From Natronobacterium haloterrestre (lineage in GTDB: Archaea; Halobacteriota; Halobacteria; Halobacteriales; Natrialbaceae), in assembly GCF_900112205.1 (NCBI RefSeq), contig NZ_FOKW01000005.1, forward strand, positions 186,001 to 250,000: a stretch of DNA of 64,000 nt, given 5' to 3'. The notes beneath the pieces are model-generated. The model was not told the origin of the DNA. It did no database searches and saw only the letters and a list, made by a program, of their open reading frames with translations. Below are positions 8,706-17,926 of this stretch, piece by piece. Position numbers and translations under genes: made by a program. Position 1 is the stretch's first letter, and the number at the start of each line of letters is the position of its first letter.

Positions 8706-9623
8706 CTACTCGAGTTCGAACTCGCGGTCGCGCTCGGTGCGCTTCTCGCCGGTTCGCCGGCCGGGGTCCGCGAGGTCATCGAGCGGTTCCTCGCCGGCTT
8801 CGCCGAACGGGGCCTGTCCGCCGGGGCCTCCAGCGCCGCCGGCACCGCCTGCGCCAGCGCCGCCAGCCTGCCCACGGCCGTCCATGCGATCCTCCATGAT
8901 CCGCTGTTCGGCCTGTTCGAGCATCTCGTTTGCCTCCTCGGCGATCTCCTCGGCCTCGTCGTACTCGCCGAGTTCCTCGAGGATCTCGGCTTTCTCCTCG
9001 AGGACCTTCGCGTTGCGCAGGCCGAGCCGGATCGCGTTGTCGATGCAGTGTAAGGCCTCCTCGGCCAGGCCACGCTCCGAGAGGAAGAACGCGCGGTTGA
9101 ACCAGCCCTCGGCGAACCGCTCGTCGATCTCGACGGCTCGCTCGGCGTGTTCCAGGGCCTGGGCTGTCTCGCCGAACTCCCAGAGCGCGTACGCGAGGTT
9201 CGTCTCCGCGGTCGCGGCGTGTTCGCTCGAGTCGTCGATGCGCAGGGCCTCGCGGTGGGCCCCGATCGCCTCGTCGTACTCCTCGAGTTCGGCGTGGGCG
9301 ACGCCCTTGTTGACCCACGCCTCCTGTTCGACGCGGTCGTCGTCGGCGAAGGAGGCAGCCCGCTCGAAGGCCTCGGTGGCCTGCTCGTAGCGGTTGATCT
9401 GCATGTAGTTCAGGCCGACGTCGATGAGTTCGTTCGCGTCGACGTCCTCGTGGTCGATGGTGTGCTCGTCGAGCGTGTCCGTCACCACCCGGGAGTCGAC
9501 GGGGTCGACCTTCGACGGGTCGACGCCGAGTTCGGGCGGGTCGAGGTCGAACTCGTCGTACGGATCGTCGAACCCCTCCCCTTCGGAGAAGCTGTGATCG
9601 CGGTCGTCCGCTGGGTCGGTCAT
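8706..9623 (-). CDS. Tetratricopeptide-repeat protein
   Basis: The 305-residue acidic protein has several 34-residue TPR units between about residues 60 and 230 (for example LINVGLNYMQINRYEQATEAFERA-like, then WVNKGVAHAELEEYDEA and WFNRAFFLSERGLAEEA). The C-terminus is a Gly/Ala-rich linker (GGAGAGGAGGAGG) and a charged tail. TPRs mediate protein-protein contacts; the partner is unknown. It forms a two-gene unit with the DUF424 gene. Confidence 0.88.
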   Translation of the reverse strand: MTDPADDRDHSFSEGEGFDDPYDEFDLDPPELGVDPSKVDPVDSRVVTDTLDEHTIDHEDVDANELIDVGLNYMQINRYEQATEAFERAASFADDDRVEQEAWVNKGVAHAELEEYDEAIGAHREALRIDDSSEHAATAETNLAYALWEFGETAQALEHAERAVEIDERFAEGWFNRAFFLSERGLAEEALHCIDNAIRLGLRNAKVLEEKAEILEELGEYDEAEEIAEEANEMLEQAEQRIMEDRMDGRGQAGGAGAGGAGGAGGPGGQAPFGEAGEEPLDDLADPGRRTGEKRTERDREFELE

Positions 9624-9689
9624 CGGAGAAATTTGGCGACGCGGACTGTTAAGGTCTGCGACCCGCGAAGCGCCGCCGGCGGGGCGGGC

Positions 9690-11390
9690 TCACGCCCGGC
9701 CGCCGAGCCGCCTGGTGAGCGACCGGACCGACTGGGTGACCTCCGCGGGGTGGGGCAGCCCCAGGCGGTAGCGGACCCGGTCCTGGCGCTTGAACGGCTC
9801 GAACGCCGCCGGCTCCCTCAACTCCCAGATCTCGGCCGGAACGTACGACGGTCGTGCGTGGCGTTCGAGGACGGCGTTGGCCGCCCGGCGGCCGGCCTCG
9901 TTGGCCGACTCCATGGAGGCGAGATCGGAGTTCGTCCGGACGTAGTCCGCGGCGAGCGTGAGGTTCAGGACGCCGACGTCGGCCGGCGGGCGGTTCCGCA
10001 GGGAGCCGGCGGTGTTGATCAGCAGCGGCGAGCGGTTCTCGACGCGGTCGCCGTCGCCCGGGTCGTCGACCTCGACGATCGACGGATCGAGGAACCAGTC
10101 GACGAGCAGGTCGTCCGACAGCGTCGTCCCGGTGACGTTCAGGTGGGCCTTCAACTGCGCCCAGACCTCCGTCGCGATCTCCTCGCGGGTGCACTGCCGC
10201 GCCGGTTTCCCGTAGACGATCCCGGGCGTGTCCCAGTCGGAGGCGATCGCCGAGAGGACCCCCGCTACCTCGTCGGGGCCACGCTCCCCGACGTCGTACT
10301 CGTGGTCGCGCCAGAACTGCCGCTGGGAGATCGACGTCAGCGCCCACGGCGAGTCCGCGTAGACCTGGTGGCCCCGCGTCAACTCGACGTCCTCCGAGAG
10401 GTAGAACTGGATCCCGTTCATCCAGGCGGTGTCGAGCCGCTCGATGCGACCCAGTTCGGGGGCCGCCCGCGCGAGTTCGGGCGTGACGAACTCGGGGGCC
10501 ACCTCGACCGGCACCGCGAGGACGAACTCGTCGGCGACGACCCGCTCGCCGTCTGCCAGCGTCGCTCCGGTGATCCGGCGACCGTCGAACTCGAGGGCGC
10601 GAACCGCCGCGTTCGCCCGGAGGTCGACGCCCAGCCCCTCGAGGTAGCGCACCCAGGGGTCGATCCAGGCGACGCTCGTCGGCGCGTTCAGGACCTGTTC
10701 GGTCGGTTGCGTGGGATCGAGCTGGCCGAACAGTAGTTGGAGGTAGATCGTCCCGATCGTCCGTGCGCTGCCGACCTGCGGGCGCAGCGCCACCAGCGCC
10801 TGCGTGGCGTAGGCCAGCCGGTCGCGGAACTCCTGAGAGCGGTTCTCGGCGTCGATGAACTCCCACCAGGAGACGTCGTCGAGTTCGTCCTCCCGGCGGT
10901 CGTCGCAGGCGGTCAGCAGGTACAGCAGCCGCTCGAGGAGGAAGCGGACGTCCTCCCGGGGCAGGTCCTCCGCGAACGCCGGCCGCAGCGCCTCGAGCCA
11001 CCCCCGGAGGGTGTCGGGTGTGCTGGTTTCGGCGACCTGGGGCGGGCCGTCGACGTTCGCGATCAGGGTCGCGCTGGTTTCGACGAGGTTGTCGGCGACG
11101 GTCCCCCCGCTCTCGCCGTCCGGGATCCGTTCCATCGTGTTGGTCACGTGCCGGTAGAACGCCGGGAAGAAGCGAAAGCCGTGTTCTCCGTGCAGCGGCG
11201 GTGCGTCGATCGATTCGGCGGTCGGCTCCGTTCCGCCGCTCGTGTCGGCGATCGGCATCGACCTGGCCTTGCCGCCGAACCGATCGTTCGCCTCGAGGAC
11301 GGTCACGTCGAACCCGCGCTCGGCGAGTTCGTGGGCCGCAGTGAGGCCGCCGATTCCGCCGCCGACGACGGCAACGTCGGACTCTATCAT
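9690..11390 (-). CDS. FAD-dependent phytoene-desaturase-like / hydroxysqualene-dehydroxylase-like oxidoreductase
   Basis: The protein begins with a Rossmann dinucleotide motif (VAVVGGGIGGLTAAHELAERG) followed by LEANDRFGGKARS, the hallmark of the phytoene desaturase/HpnE amine-oxidase fold. A C-terminal FAD-contact segment (LNLTLAADYVRTNSDLASMESANEAGRRAA) is also visible. Length (566 residues from the ATG at 11390; a GTG at 11402 would add four) is typical of haloarchaeal members. It probably acts on isoprenoid lipids (carotenoid or squalene derivatives), but the substrate is not provable from sequence. No carotenoid genes are adjacent. Confidence 0.85.
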   Translation of the reverse strand: MIESDVAVVGGGIGGLTAAHELAERGFDVTVLEANDRFGGKARSMPIADTSGGTEPTAESIDAPPLHGEHGFRFFPAFYRHVTNTMERIPDGESGGTVADNLVETSATLIANVDGPPQVAETSTPDTLRGWLEALRPAFAEDLPREDVRFLLERLLYLLTACDDRREDELDDVSWWEFIDAENRSQEFRDRLAYATQALVALRPQVGSARTIGTIYLQLLFGQLDPTQPTEQVLNAPTSVAWIDPWVRYLEGLGVDLRANAAVRALEFDGRRITGATLADGERVVADEFVLAVPVEVAPEFVTPELARAAPELGRIERLDTAWMNGIQFYLSEDVELTRGHQVYADSPWALTSISQRQFWRDHEYDVGERGPDEVAGVLSAIASDWDTPGIVYGKPARQCTREEIATEVWAQLKAHLNVTGTTLSDDLLVDWFLDPSIVEVDDPGDGDRVENRSPLLINTAGSLRNRPPADVGVLNLTLAADYVRTNSDLASMESANEAGRRAANAVLERHARPSYVPAEIWELREPAAFEPFKRQDRVRYRLGLPHPAEVTQSVRSLTRRLGGRA

Positions 11391-11517
11391 TAGCGTAGGC
11401 ACGGCTTCGTCGGATATAATGGACTCCCCTAACGATAGTTAGCAGCCGACGTTCGACGGCGGCCCTCGGCCAGCGGCGACCGTCACCGTTGAGTGATCCG
11501 CCCGCGAACCTCCGACC

Positions 11518-12075
11518 ATGCGACTGTTCGTCAGCGTCGACCTCCCCGACGAACTCGCCGACCCCGTCGCCGACCTCCAGGCGGAGTTCGACGACGCGAG
11601 CGGCCTGAACTTCACCGATCCCGAACAGGCTCACGTCACCCTGAAGTTCCTCGGCGACGTCGAGGCGGATCGCCTGCCCGACCTCGAGCGGGAACTCGCG
11701 GCCGCCGTCGAGGACGCGGACGTCGACACCTTCACCGCGCGGTTCGGCGGCCTGGGGGTCTTCCCGACCCTCGAGTACATCAGCGTCCTCTGGCTCGGGA
11801 CTGAGACCGGCGGCGACGAACTGACGGCGCTGCACGAGGCGCTCGAGGAGCGGACGACCGCGATGGGGTTCGACGAGGAGGATCACGACTTTACCCCCCA
11901 CGTCACCCTCGCCCGAATGGAACACGCCGGCGGGAAGGAACTGGTCCAGGAACTCGTCCGGGAGCGCGATCCGACCGTCGGCGAGATGACGGTCGAGGAC
12001 GTGCGACTGACCGAGAGCACGCTCACAGACGAGGGGCCAGTGTACTCGACGGTCGAGCGGTTCCCGCTCGGTTGA
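11518..12075 (+). CDS. thpR: RNA 2',3'-cyclic phosphodiesterase (2'-5' RNA ligase family)
   Basis: The 185-residue protein has the two HxT motifs that define the 2H phosphoesterase family (HVTLKFLG and HVTLARM). The N-terminus MRLFVSVDLPDEL is typical of ThpR/LigT. The enzyme hydrolyses 2',3'-cyclic phosphate RNA ends to 2'-phosphates and can reversibly join tRNA halves in vitro. It is transcribed divergently from the FAD oxidoreductase gene and lies just upstream of the ribosomal gene cluster. Confidence 0.95.
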   Translation: MRLFVSVDLPDELADPVADLQAEFDDASGLNFTDPEQAHVTLKFLGDVEADRLPDLERELAAAVEDADVDTFTARFGGLGVFPTLEYISVLWLGTETGGDELTALHEALEERTTAMGFDEEDHDFTPHVTLARMEHAGGKELVQELVRERDPTVGEMTVEDVRLTESTLTDEGPVYSTVERFPLG

Positions 12076-12192
12076 TGAGGGCCGACCGGGTGTCGAGCCC
12101 GGAAACGGAAACGAAAATAGAGACTCTCGAGCCCTGAACCGCCCCTCGAGACGCGTTACGACTCCGGCAGGGCCACCCTCGAGAGATGGACA

Positions 12193-12202
12193 AGATTTTA
12201 AG
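12193..12202 (+). promoter_or_regulatory. TATA box of the rpl39e operon
   Basis: AAGATTTTAAG lies 26-35 nt before the rpl39e ATG at 12228. This supports that ATG rather than the in-frame ATG at 12186, which lies upstream of the promoter. Confidence 0.65.
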
Positions 12203-12227
12203 CCAGCACGGGCTACGTCCGGCTACT

Positions 12228-12380
12228 ATGGGTAAGAAATCGAAGGGCAAGAAAAAGCGTCTTGCCAAACTCGAGAACCAGAACAGCCGCGTTCCGGCCT
12301 GGGTCATGATGAAGACCGACATGGAGGTCCAGCGGAACCCGAAGCGACGCAACTGGCGACGTAGCGACACCGACGAATAA
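12228..12380 (+). CDS. rpl39e: 50S ribosomal protein L39e
   Basis: The 50-residue, very basic protein begins [19 protein letters not shown] and ends [10 protein letters not shown], matching L39e at its usual length. It lines the peptide exit tunnel of the large subunit. It is the first gene of a tight operon: the rpl31e ATG follows the stop by 2 nt. The start is set by homology and by the TATA box position. Confidence 0.98.
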   Translation: MGKKSKGKKKRLAKLENQNSRVPAWVMMKTDMEVQRNPKRRNWRRSDTDE

Positions 12381-12382
12381 CG

Positions 12383-12661
12383 ATGAGTGCAAGTGATTTC
12401 GAGGAACGCGTCGTAACCGTTCCGCTGCGAGACGTCAAGAAAGGGGCCAACCACGAGGCCGCGGACCTCGCGATGCGACTCGTCCGCGAACACCTCGCGA
12501 AGCACTTCGCGGTCGACGAGGACGCCATCCGCCTGGACCCCTCGATCAACGAGGCAGTCTGGTCGAACGGCCGATCCAACCCGCCGCGAAAGCTCCGTGT
12601 CCGCGCGGCCCGCTTCGACGAAGAAGGTGAGGCCGTCGTCGAGGCCGAGGTCGCCGACTAA
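12383..12661 (+). CDS. rpl31e: 50S ribosomal protein L31e
   Basis: The 92-residue protein has the L31e pattern ([35 protein letters not shown], then a [13 protein letters not shown] strand). It sits at the rim of the tunnel exit. It is preceded by rpl39e and followed by tif6 with 2-nt gaps, so the three are co-transcribed. Confidence 0.98.
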   Translation: MSASDFEERVVTVPLRDVKKGANHEAADLAMRLVREHLAKHFAVDEDAIRLDPSINEAVWSNGRSNPPRKLRVRAARFDEEGEAVVEAEVAD

Positions 12662-12663
12662 AC

Positions 12664-13329
12664 TTGCAACGCCTCGCCTTCGCCGGGTCGGCCTACGTCG
12701 GCGTCTTCGCCCGCGCGACCGACTCGTGCGTGCTCGTTCGCCGCGACGTCGACGACGACGTCGTCGCCGACCTGACCGACGAACTCGAGGTGTCGGCCGT
12801 CCGGACGACCGTCGGCGGCTCCTCGACGGTCGGCGCCCTAGCGACGGGTAACGAGAACGGCCTCCTCGTCAGTTCGCGGATCCTCGACTACGAGCGCGAA
12901 CAGCTCGAAGAGGCTGTCGACCTCCCCGTCGCCGAACTGCCCGGCAGCATCAACGCCGCCGGCAACGTCGTCCTCGCGAACGACTACGGGGCCTACGTCC
13001 ACCCGGACCTGCCCCGCGAGGCGATTCGGATCGTCAAGGAGACGCTGGACGTGCCGGTCGAACGTGGCGACCTGGCGGGCGTCCGCACCGTCGGAACCGC
13101 CGCGGTCGCGACCAACGCCGGGGTGCTCTGTCACCCGAAGGCGACCGACGAGGAACTGGACGTTCTAGAGGACGCCCTCGACGTCCGGGCCGACGTCGGC
13201 ACCGTCAACTACGGCGCGCCGCTCGTCGGCTCCGGACTGGTCGCCAACGACGCCGGCTACGTCGTCGGCGAAGACACGACCGGACCGGAACTGGGCCGGA
13301 TCGAGGACGCGCTGGGCTACCTCGAGTAG
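12664..13329 (+). CDS. tif6: Translation initiation factor IF-6 (anti-association factor)
   Basis: The 221-residue protein starts with TTG only 2 nt after the rpl31e stop; no ATG fits the conserved N-terminus [17 protein letters not shown]. The pseudo-fivefold repeats are visible ([69 protein letters not shown]). aIF6 binds the 50S subunit and blocks premature joining. In many archaea rpl18a follows directly; here a 2.3-kb insert intervenes. Confidence 0.96.
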   Translation: MQRLAFAGSAYVGVFARATDSCVLVRRDVDDDVVADLTDELEVSAVRTTVGGSSTVGALATGNENGLLVSSRILDYEREQLEEAVDLPVAELPGSINAAGNVVLANDYGAYVHPDLPREAIRIVKETLDVPVERGDLAGVRTVGTAAVATNAGVLCHPKATDEELDVLEDALDVRADVGTVNYGAPLVGSGLVANDAGYVVGEDTTGPELGRIEDALGYLE

Positions 13330-13372
13330 TTCGGGCGACGCGACCCCCGTTCGTGCCGTCAACGGCGCGGCC

Positions 13373-13392
13373 GTCGACAGTCGGCTGTCGAC
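13373..13392. repeat. Perfect 8-bp hairpin GTCGACAG-TCGG-CTGTCGAC
   Basis: It lies 44 nt after the tif6 stop. It could fold in the transcript end of the rpl39e-rpl31e-tif6 unit, but there is no T-tract, so calling it a terminator would be a guess. Confidence 0.55.
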
Positions 13393-13502
13393 TATCGACC
13401 GTCGATATCGCCACGGCCGTCACGGCACCGTGTTTTCCGGGTCGTGGACGCCCGGTTCCGTTCTACCCGCTCGAGTGTTCGACGCTCGCGGAGCGACGTC
13501 GC

Positions 13503-13545
13503 CGCGTTCCCGTCGCGTTCCTGTCGCGTTCCCGTCGCGTTCTCC
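13503..13545. repeat. 11-bp tandem repeat (CGCGTTCC(C/T)GT, about 3.9 copies)
   Basis: Three full units and one partial unit are arranged head to tail in the gap between tif6 and the MFS gene. Unit length and near-identity point to replication slippage. Confidence 0.8.
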
Positions 13546-13704
13546 GTTTCGGGCTGTTCCTTGCAGACAGAGCGCTCGAGTCGCGAGCGTTGTCCCGCCT
13601 GTGGCTCGCTACCGTGACCGAGCGACCGGCTACCGTGAGTGTTTCAGTGTCCCAAACCGTTCCGGTTTCGGAACGTTTGTGGCCGCCCGTCGGAAATAGC
13701 GGTC

Positions 13705-14868
13705 GTGAGCCGCGCTCGACTCTTCGCCTCTCTCTGTGGACTCGTCTTCCTCCTCAACCTGGCCAGAATTATCTTTGCGCCGCTTCTCAACGTCATCATT
13801 GGGGAGTTCGCGATCGGGGAGGCGACCGCCGGGCTCCTCGTTACCCTCGCGTGGGTCGGCAGCGCGTCGCCGCGCCTGCCCACGGGGTGGCTCCTGACGA
13901 AAGTGCCGCGACACTACGTCGTGCTCGGGTCCGGGTCGATCCTCGCGGTCGCCTCCGCGTTCGCCGCGACCGCAGTGTCGATCCGCCATCTCATGGTCGG
14001 CGCGTTCCTGATGGGGATCGCCTCCGGCGTCTACTTCGTCTCCGCGAACCCGTTCCTGAGCGAACTGTTCCCGGATCGCGTCGGTCGCGTCATGGGGATC
14101 CACGGCGCGGCCAGCCAGATCGCCGCGGTGATCGCCGCGCCGCTTGTCACGGTCACGGTCGCCATCGTCGCCGACTGGCGGCTGTCGCTGTGGCTGATCG
14201 CCGCCCTCGCGGCCGCGGTCACGGGCTATACCGGTCTCGAGGCGAAACGAACAGAGTTGCCGCGGGCCGGCGAGGACGACCGCAACTTCGTCGCCGGCGC
14301 GCTCTCGGAGTGGCGGATCATCGTCACGACGCTCGCGATCGTCGGCATCGCCTCGTTCGTCTGGCAGGGCGTGTTCAACTTCTACGAACTCTACATGCAG
14401 TCGAAGGGCCACTCCGACCGGATGGCCGGGACGATGCTCACCATCGTCTTCGCCGCGGGCATCCCCGCGTTCTACTTCGGGGGCGACCTCGCCGACAGGC
14501 TCCCCCGGGTGCCGTACCTGCTCGGAGTCGTCGGGGCCTTCTCGGCGACCCTGCTTGCACTGACCGCAGTCGAAGGACTGGCCGGCGTGATCGTCCTCTC
14601 CGGCGTCCTCGGGTTCGTCATTCACGCGCTGTTTCCGGCCACGGACACGTTCCTCCTCGACACGCTGCCGGATTCGACGCGGGGCAGCGCCTACGCCGTG
14701 TTCAGTTCGATGTGGATGCTCACGCAGGCGCTCGGCTCGTTCGTGCTGGGACTGTTCATCGAGGGCGGGTACACCTACGATCTTGTGTTCCGGACCGCGG
14801 CCGTCTTCCTGGCCACGCTGGTCGTCGGTCTCCTGTTCCTCGAGCGGGCGGATCGGCTTCCGGTCTGA
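13705..14868 (+). CDS. MFS transporter
   Basis: The 388-residue protein has about 12 hydrophobic segments, with the MFS signature region between helices 2 and 3 (WVGSASPRLPTGWLLTKVPRHYV). A second-half copy is visible too (GGDLADRLPRVPYL). I start at the GTG 13705 (VSRARLFASLCGLVFLL), because the in-frame ATG further upstream adds a non-membrane stretch overlapping an inverted repeat. Substrate unknown. It sits between tif6 and the rpl18a cluster, an unusual position for an MFS gene. Confidence 0.88.
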   Translation: MSRARLFASLCGLVFLLNLARIIFAPLLNVIIGEFAIGEATAGLLVTLAWVGSASPRLPTGWLLTKVPRHYVVLGSGSILAVASAFAATAVSIRHLMVGAFLMGIASGVYFVSANPFLSELFPDRVGRVMGIHGAASQIAAVIAAPLVTVTVAIVADWRLSLWLIAALAAAVTGYTGLEAKRTELPRAGEDDRNFVAGALSEWRIIVTTLAIVGIASFVWQGVFNFYELYMQSKGHSDRMAGTMLTIVFAAGIPAFYFGGDLADRLPRVPYLLGVVGAFSATLLALTAVEGLAGVIVLSGVLGFVIHALFPATDTFLLDTLPDSTRGSAYAVFSSMWMLTQALGSFVLGLFIEGGYTYDLVFRTAAVFLATLVVGLLFLERADRLPV

Positions 14869-14872
14869 TCGC

Positions 14873-15151
14873 CTAGCGAATCCGGAACCGATCCGGCTCG
14901 TCCTCGGAAAGCGTCGCCTCCTCGCGGAGTTTCACGATCCGTCCCGTCGGGGTCGACTCGAGTTCCGCGTCGGCGGCGACGCCCTCGAGGGTGCCGAGCA
15001 ACTGCGCCCGCGGCGGCTTCTGGGCCGCGCCGCAGTCGTAGATCGTGAGCAGGCCGCGCTCGTCGTCCTCGCGGTCGCGCTCGTAGACGACGATGTGGGC
15101 GTGGTTGGGGAGCCGCCATTCGCCGTCGTCGAGGGGTGGGAGATGGTTCAT
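14873..15151 (-). CDS. Small haloarchaeal protein, unknown function
   Basis: The 92-residue protein (MNHLPPLDDGEWRLPNHAHIVVYERD...) has alternating strands and an internal GLLTIYDCGAAQKPP segment. No membrane helices or metal motifs are visible. It lies 7 nt downstream of the ASCH-domain gene on the same strand, so the two are probably co-transcribed. I cannot assign a family with certainty. Confidence 0.65.
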   Translation of the reverse strand: MNHLPPLDDGEWRLPNHAHIVVYERDREDDERGLLTIYDCGAAQKPPRAQLLGTLEGVAADAELESTPTGRIVKLREEATLSEDEPDRFRIR

Positions 15152-15158
15152 GGAGTCC

Positions 15159-15470
15159 TCACTGCGGTTCGAACCGGTGGAGCACGACCTCGCTGTCGTC
15201 GTCCCACTCGAAGTTCTCGTGGGCGCGCTCGAGCAGTCGACGATACCCCTCGAGGTCCTCCATTCCCTCGGCCCGTGCGTCCTCGTCGGTGAGGTCGCCG
15301 AGCGTGCGGTCGGTCACCTCCCGCACCTCGAACGTGGTATCCTCGATGGTGAACGTGTCGCCCTCGTCGGCGTACTGCTGGCCGCGGTGGATCTGGGTGA
15401 CCTCGCCCTCGAGGGCCTGTCGTTTCATGCGGTCGTTCGGGAGGAGCGTGCCGGGATCGATGTCGGCCAT
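15159..15470 (-). CDS. ASCH-domain protein
   Basis: The 103-residue protein shows the ASCH (PUA-like) pattern. A basic N-terminal strand (MKRQALEGEVTQIHRGQQYADEGDTFTI) is followed by the characteristic REVTDRTLGDLTDEDARAEGMEDLEGYRRLL. ASCH proteins are thought to bind RNA or modified nucleosides. Position next to ribosomal genes is compatible with that but proves nothing. It is transcribed opposite to the ribosomal cluster. Confidence 0.82.
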   Translation of the reverse strand: MADIDPGTLLPNDRMKRQALEGEVTQIHRGQQYADEGDTFTIEDTTFEVREVTDRTLGDLTDEDARAEGMEDLEGYRRLLERAHENFEWDDDSEVVLHRFEPQ

Positions 15471-15686
15471 GGAGGCCCGTACGGGCTCCCGGGCAAAACC
15501 GTTTCTCGTCCCGTGGCTTGGTTCCCGTCTCCGACCCCCTCACACTCAGGGGGTGCGATGGCCGCGTTCGGGCCGACCGGCGGCCCTGACACGACTGATT
15601 TCGGTCGTTCCGGCCGACCCAGGGTCGACTCCCGGCCGAAAATACGGAAGGGAAGATTCTTCCGACTGCCTGCCGGAGGAACAGCC

Positions 15687-15863
15687 ATGAGTCAGTTTAC
15701 GGTGACCGGTCAGTTCAAGACCCGCGACGGCTACGCGGAGTTCGAAACGACGGTCGACGCCGAAAACGAGAACGTCGCCCGCGAACACGCCCTCTCCCAG
15801 CTCGGGAGCCAGCACGGGCTCAAACGCACCGAGATCGACCTCGAGGAGGTCGACGCACAATGA
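15687..15863 (+). CDS. rpl18a: 50S ribosomal protein L18a/LX
   Basis: The 58-residue protein (MSQFTVTGQFKTRDGYAEF...) matches the archaeal LX (L18Ae) family at its usual length. Its stop overlaps the pfdA start (ATGA), so the two are translationally coupled. In many archaea it follows tif6 directly; here it is displaced. Confidence 0.95.
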   Translation: MSQFTVTGQFKTRDGYAEFETTVDAENENVAREHALSQLGSQHGLKRTEIDLEEVDAQ

Positions 15864-16309
15864 GCCAGCAGCAACTCCAGCAACTCTCCCAGGAACTCCA
15901 GGAGATCCAGGAAGAGATCGAAGCCCTCGAGGCGAACGTCGAGTCGCTCCAACAGGAGAAAATCGAGGTCGACGAGGCTATCGAAGCCCTCGAGACCTTA
16001 GAGACCGGCTCGACGGTCCAGGTCCCGATCGGCGGCGGTGCCTACCTCCGCGCGACGGTCGAGGACATCGACGAGGCGATCGTCGACCTCGGGGCCGACT
16101 ACGCCGCGGAGTTCGAGCAGGACGACGCCGTCGACGCCCTCGAGAACAAGAAGGAGCACCTCGACGACCGGATCGACGAGGTCAACGAGGAGATCGCGGA
16201 GCTCGAAAGCGAGAGCGAAAAGCTCGAGCAGCAGGCCCAGCAGCTCCAGCAGCAGGCGATGCAACAGCAGATGCAGGGAATGGGCGGCGGTCCCGAAGGG
16301 GACGAGTAA
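15860..16309 (+). CDS. pfdA: Prefoldin alpha subunit
   Basis: The 149-residue protein has N- and C-terminal coiled coils (about 3-50 and 95-135, very Gln/Glu-rich), separated by the beta-hairpin region (TVQVPIGGGAYLRATVED). Two alpha and four beta subunits form the jellyfish-like chaperone that holds unfolded proteins. The C-terminus ends in a Gln/Met-rich run (QQAMQQQMQGMGGG). It overlaps rpl18a by 4 nt. Confidence 0.96.
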   Translation: MSQQQLQQLSQELQEIQEEIEALEANVESLQQEKIEVDEAIEALETLETGSTVQVPIGGGAYLRATVEDIDEAIVDLGADYAAEFEQDDAVDALENKKEHLDDRIDEVNEEIAELESESEKLEQQAQQLQQQAMQQQMQGMGGGPEGDE

Positions 16310-16563
16310 CGGACATCGGTCGTCCGGCGGCGGACGCCGCGTAACGTGAACGCAGCCACGAACGCGAACGCGAAACGGAAAACACGAAGACCGGACCGCG
16401 GTCGGACGTCCGGAGCCGGCATCGCCACTTCTATCACCGTCGACCGCGATTGGTCAGGTATCCACCCCCGTCGGTGCCGTTCGACGGTCGATTTCGATCC
16501 ATCGAGACCGTCACGGTTACCGCACTGTGACTGTCCCTATCACTGCCACAGCCATCCATAGCC

Positions 16564-17847
16564 ATGTTCGATAACCTGAAGAAGAAGCTCGGAAGCTTCC
16601 GAGAAGACGCGGAAGAAGCCGCCGAAGAGAACGTCGAGGAGGTCGATCCCGAGGAGGACGACGTCGAACTCGAAGAGACAGCGCCGGAGCCGGAGGCGGA
16701 GCCGGAACGAGAACTCGAGGACTCCCCCGAAGGAGACGTCGGCCCCGAAGAGACGGAGGCGGTGGCCGAAGCGGAGGCCGCTTCCGACCCCGGTCCCGGT
16801 TCCGGTCCCGACGCCGCATCCCCGCCGGAGGCGGGCGTTGGCGACCGACTCGAGGAATCCGACGCGGAACCGGCCGCTCTCGAGGGCGAGGACGAGGACG
16901 ACGAAGCCGCCGCCGACGACGAGGAACCCGACGAACCCCAGGAGGAGTCCAACTCGACCGGCTTCGGCCGCAAGGCAAAGTCCCTGGTCAAGGGCAAGTT
17001 CGTCATCGAGGAGGAAGACCTCGAGGACCCCCTCTACGAACTCGAGATGGCGCTGCTCTCGAGCGACGTCGAGATGAACGTCGCCCAGGAGATCCTCGAC
17101 AACATCCGCGACGAACTCGTCGGCGAGACGCGGACGTTCACCACCTCGACGGGAGAGGTCGTCGAGGACGCCCTGCGGGAGGCTATCTACGACGTGATCA
17201 GCGTCGGCCAGTTCGACTTCGACGAGCGCATCGCCATCGAGGACAAGCCCGTCACCATCGTCTTCACCGGCGTCAACGGCGTCGGCAAGACGACCACGAT
17301 CGCGAAGATGAGCCGCTACTTCGAGGAGCGGGGCTACTCGACGGTGATGGCCAACGGCGACACCTACCGCGCCGGGGCCAACGAGCAGATCCAGGAGCAC
17401 GCCGACGCCCTGGACACGAAGTGCATCAGCCACGAGCAGGGCGGCGATCCCGCGGCCGTGCTCTACGACGCCGTCGAGTACGCCGAGGCGAACGACGTCG
17501 ACGTCGTGCTCGGCGACACCGCCGGCCGTCTGCACACCGACGAGGGCCTGATGGACCAACTCGAGAAGATCGACCGCGTCGTCGATCCCGACATGACCCT
17601 GTTCGTCGACGAGGCGGTGGCGGGCCAGGACGCCGTCAACCGCGCCCGCGAGTTCAACGAGGCCGCCGAGATCGACGGTGCGATCCTGACGAAAGCCGAC
17701 GCCGACTCCAACGGCGGCGCGGCGATCTCGATCGCCCACGTAACGGGCAAGCCGATCCTCTTCCTGGGAGTCGGGCAGGGGTACGACCACCTCGAGCGGT
17801 TCGATCCCGACGAGATGGTCGATAGACTGCTCGAGGACGACGAGTAG
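16564..17847 (+). CDS. ftsY: Signal recognition particle receptor FtsY
   Basis: The 427-residue protein has a highly acidic A-domain (residues about 10-135, many Glu/Asp/Pro repeats) followed by the NG GTPase domain. G1 is GVNGVGKTT at about 236-244 and the DTAGR motif is at 318-322; the C-terminus has GVGQGYDHLERFDP. FtsY docks ribosome-SRP complexes at the membrane. The conserved archaeal order rpl18a-pfdA-ftsY is kept, with a 254-nt gap before ftsY that probably carries its own promoter. Confidence 0.97.
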   Translation: MFDNLKKKLGSFREDAEEAAEENVEEVDPEEDDVELEETAPEPEAEPERELEDSPEGDVGPEETEAVAEAEAASDPGPGSGPDAASPPEAGVGDRLEESDAEPAALEGEDEDDEAAADDEEPDEPQEESNSTGFGRKAKSLVKGKFVIEEEDLEDPLYELEMALLSSDVEMNVAQEILDNIRDELVGETRTFTTSTGEVVEDALREAIYDVISVGQFDFDERIAIEDKPVTIVFTGVNGVGKTTTIAKMSRYFEERGYSTVMANGDTYRAGANEQIQEHADALDTKCISHEQGGDPAAVLYDAVEYAEANDVDVVLGDTAGRLHTDEGLMDQLEKIDRVVDPDMTLFVDEAVAGQDAVNRAREFNEAAEIDGAILTKADADSNGGAAISIAHVTGKPILFLGVGQGYDHLERFDPDEMVDRLLEDDE

Positions 17848-17926
17848 TCGCGGTTCGGCGGTAGCCGACGGTAGTCGGTCGTGGGACGATCGCTTGAATT
17901 TTCTCACCCATAGTGAATGAAATCAA

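Larger units (their letters stand above)
13330..13704. other. 375-nt gene-free gap after tif6, with repeats
   Basis: No convincing gene is seen. The stretch holds a perfect hairpin at 13373-13392, an 11-bp tandem repeat at 13503-13545 and a further imperfect inverted repeat around 13651-13680 (AACCGTTCCG / CGGAACGTTT). Open frames here are GC-rich shadows with no family resemblance. Confidence 0.6.

Noticed and set aside
9649-11925. A 758-residue minus-strand frame overlapping the FAD oxidoreductase gene
   Set aside because: It is a frame shadow, with Arg/Pro-rich, low-complexity sequence and no motifs; the overlapping 570-residue frame has a clear Rossmann motif.
12186-12227. A 14-residue N-terminal extension of L39e
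   Set aside because: L39e is conserved at about 50 residues and the TATA box lies within the would-be extension.
7393-13545. The GGTTTC tract and the 11-bp tandem repeat as CRISPR arrays
   Set aside because: Units are too short, adjacent without unique spacers, and no cas genes are present.
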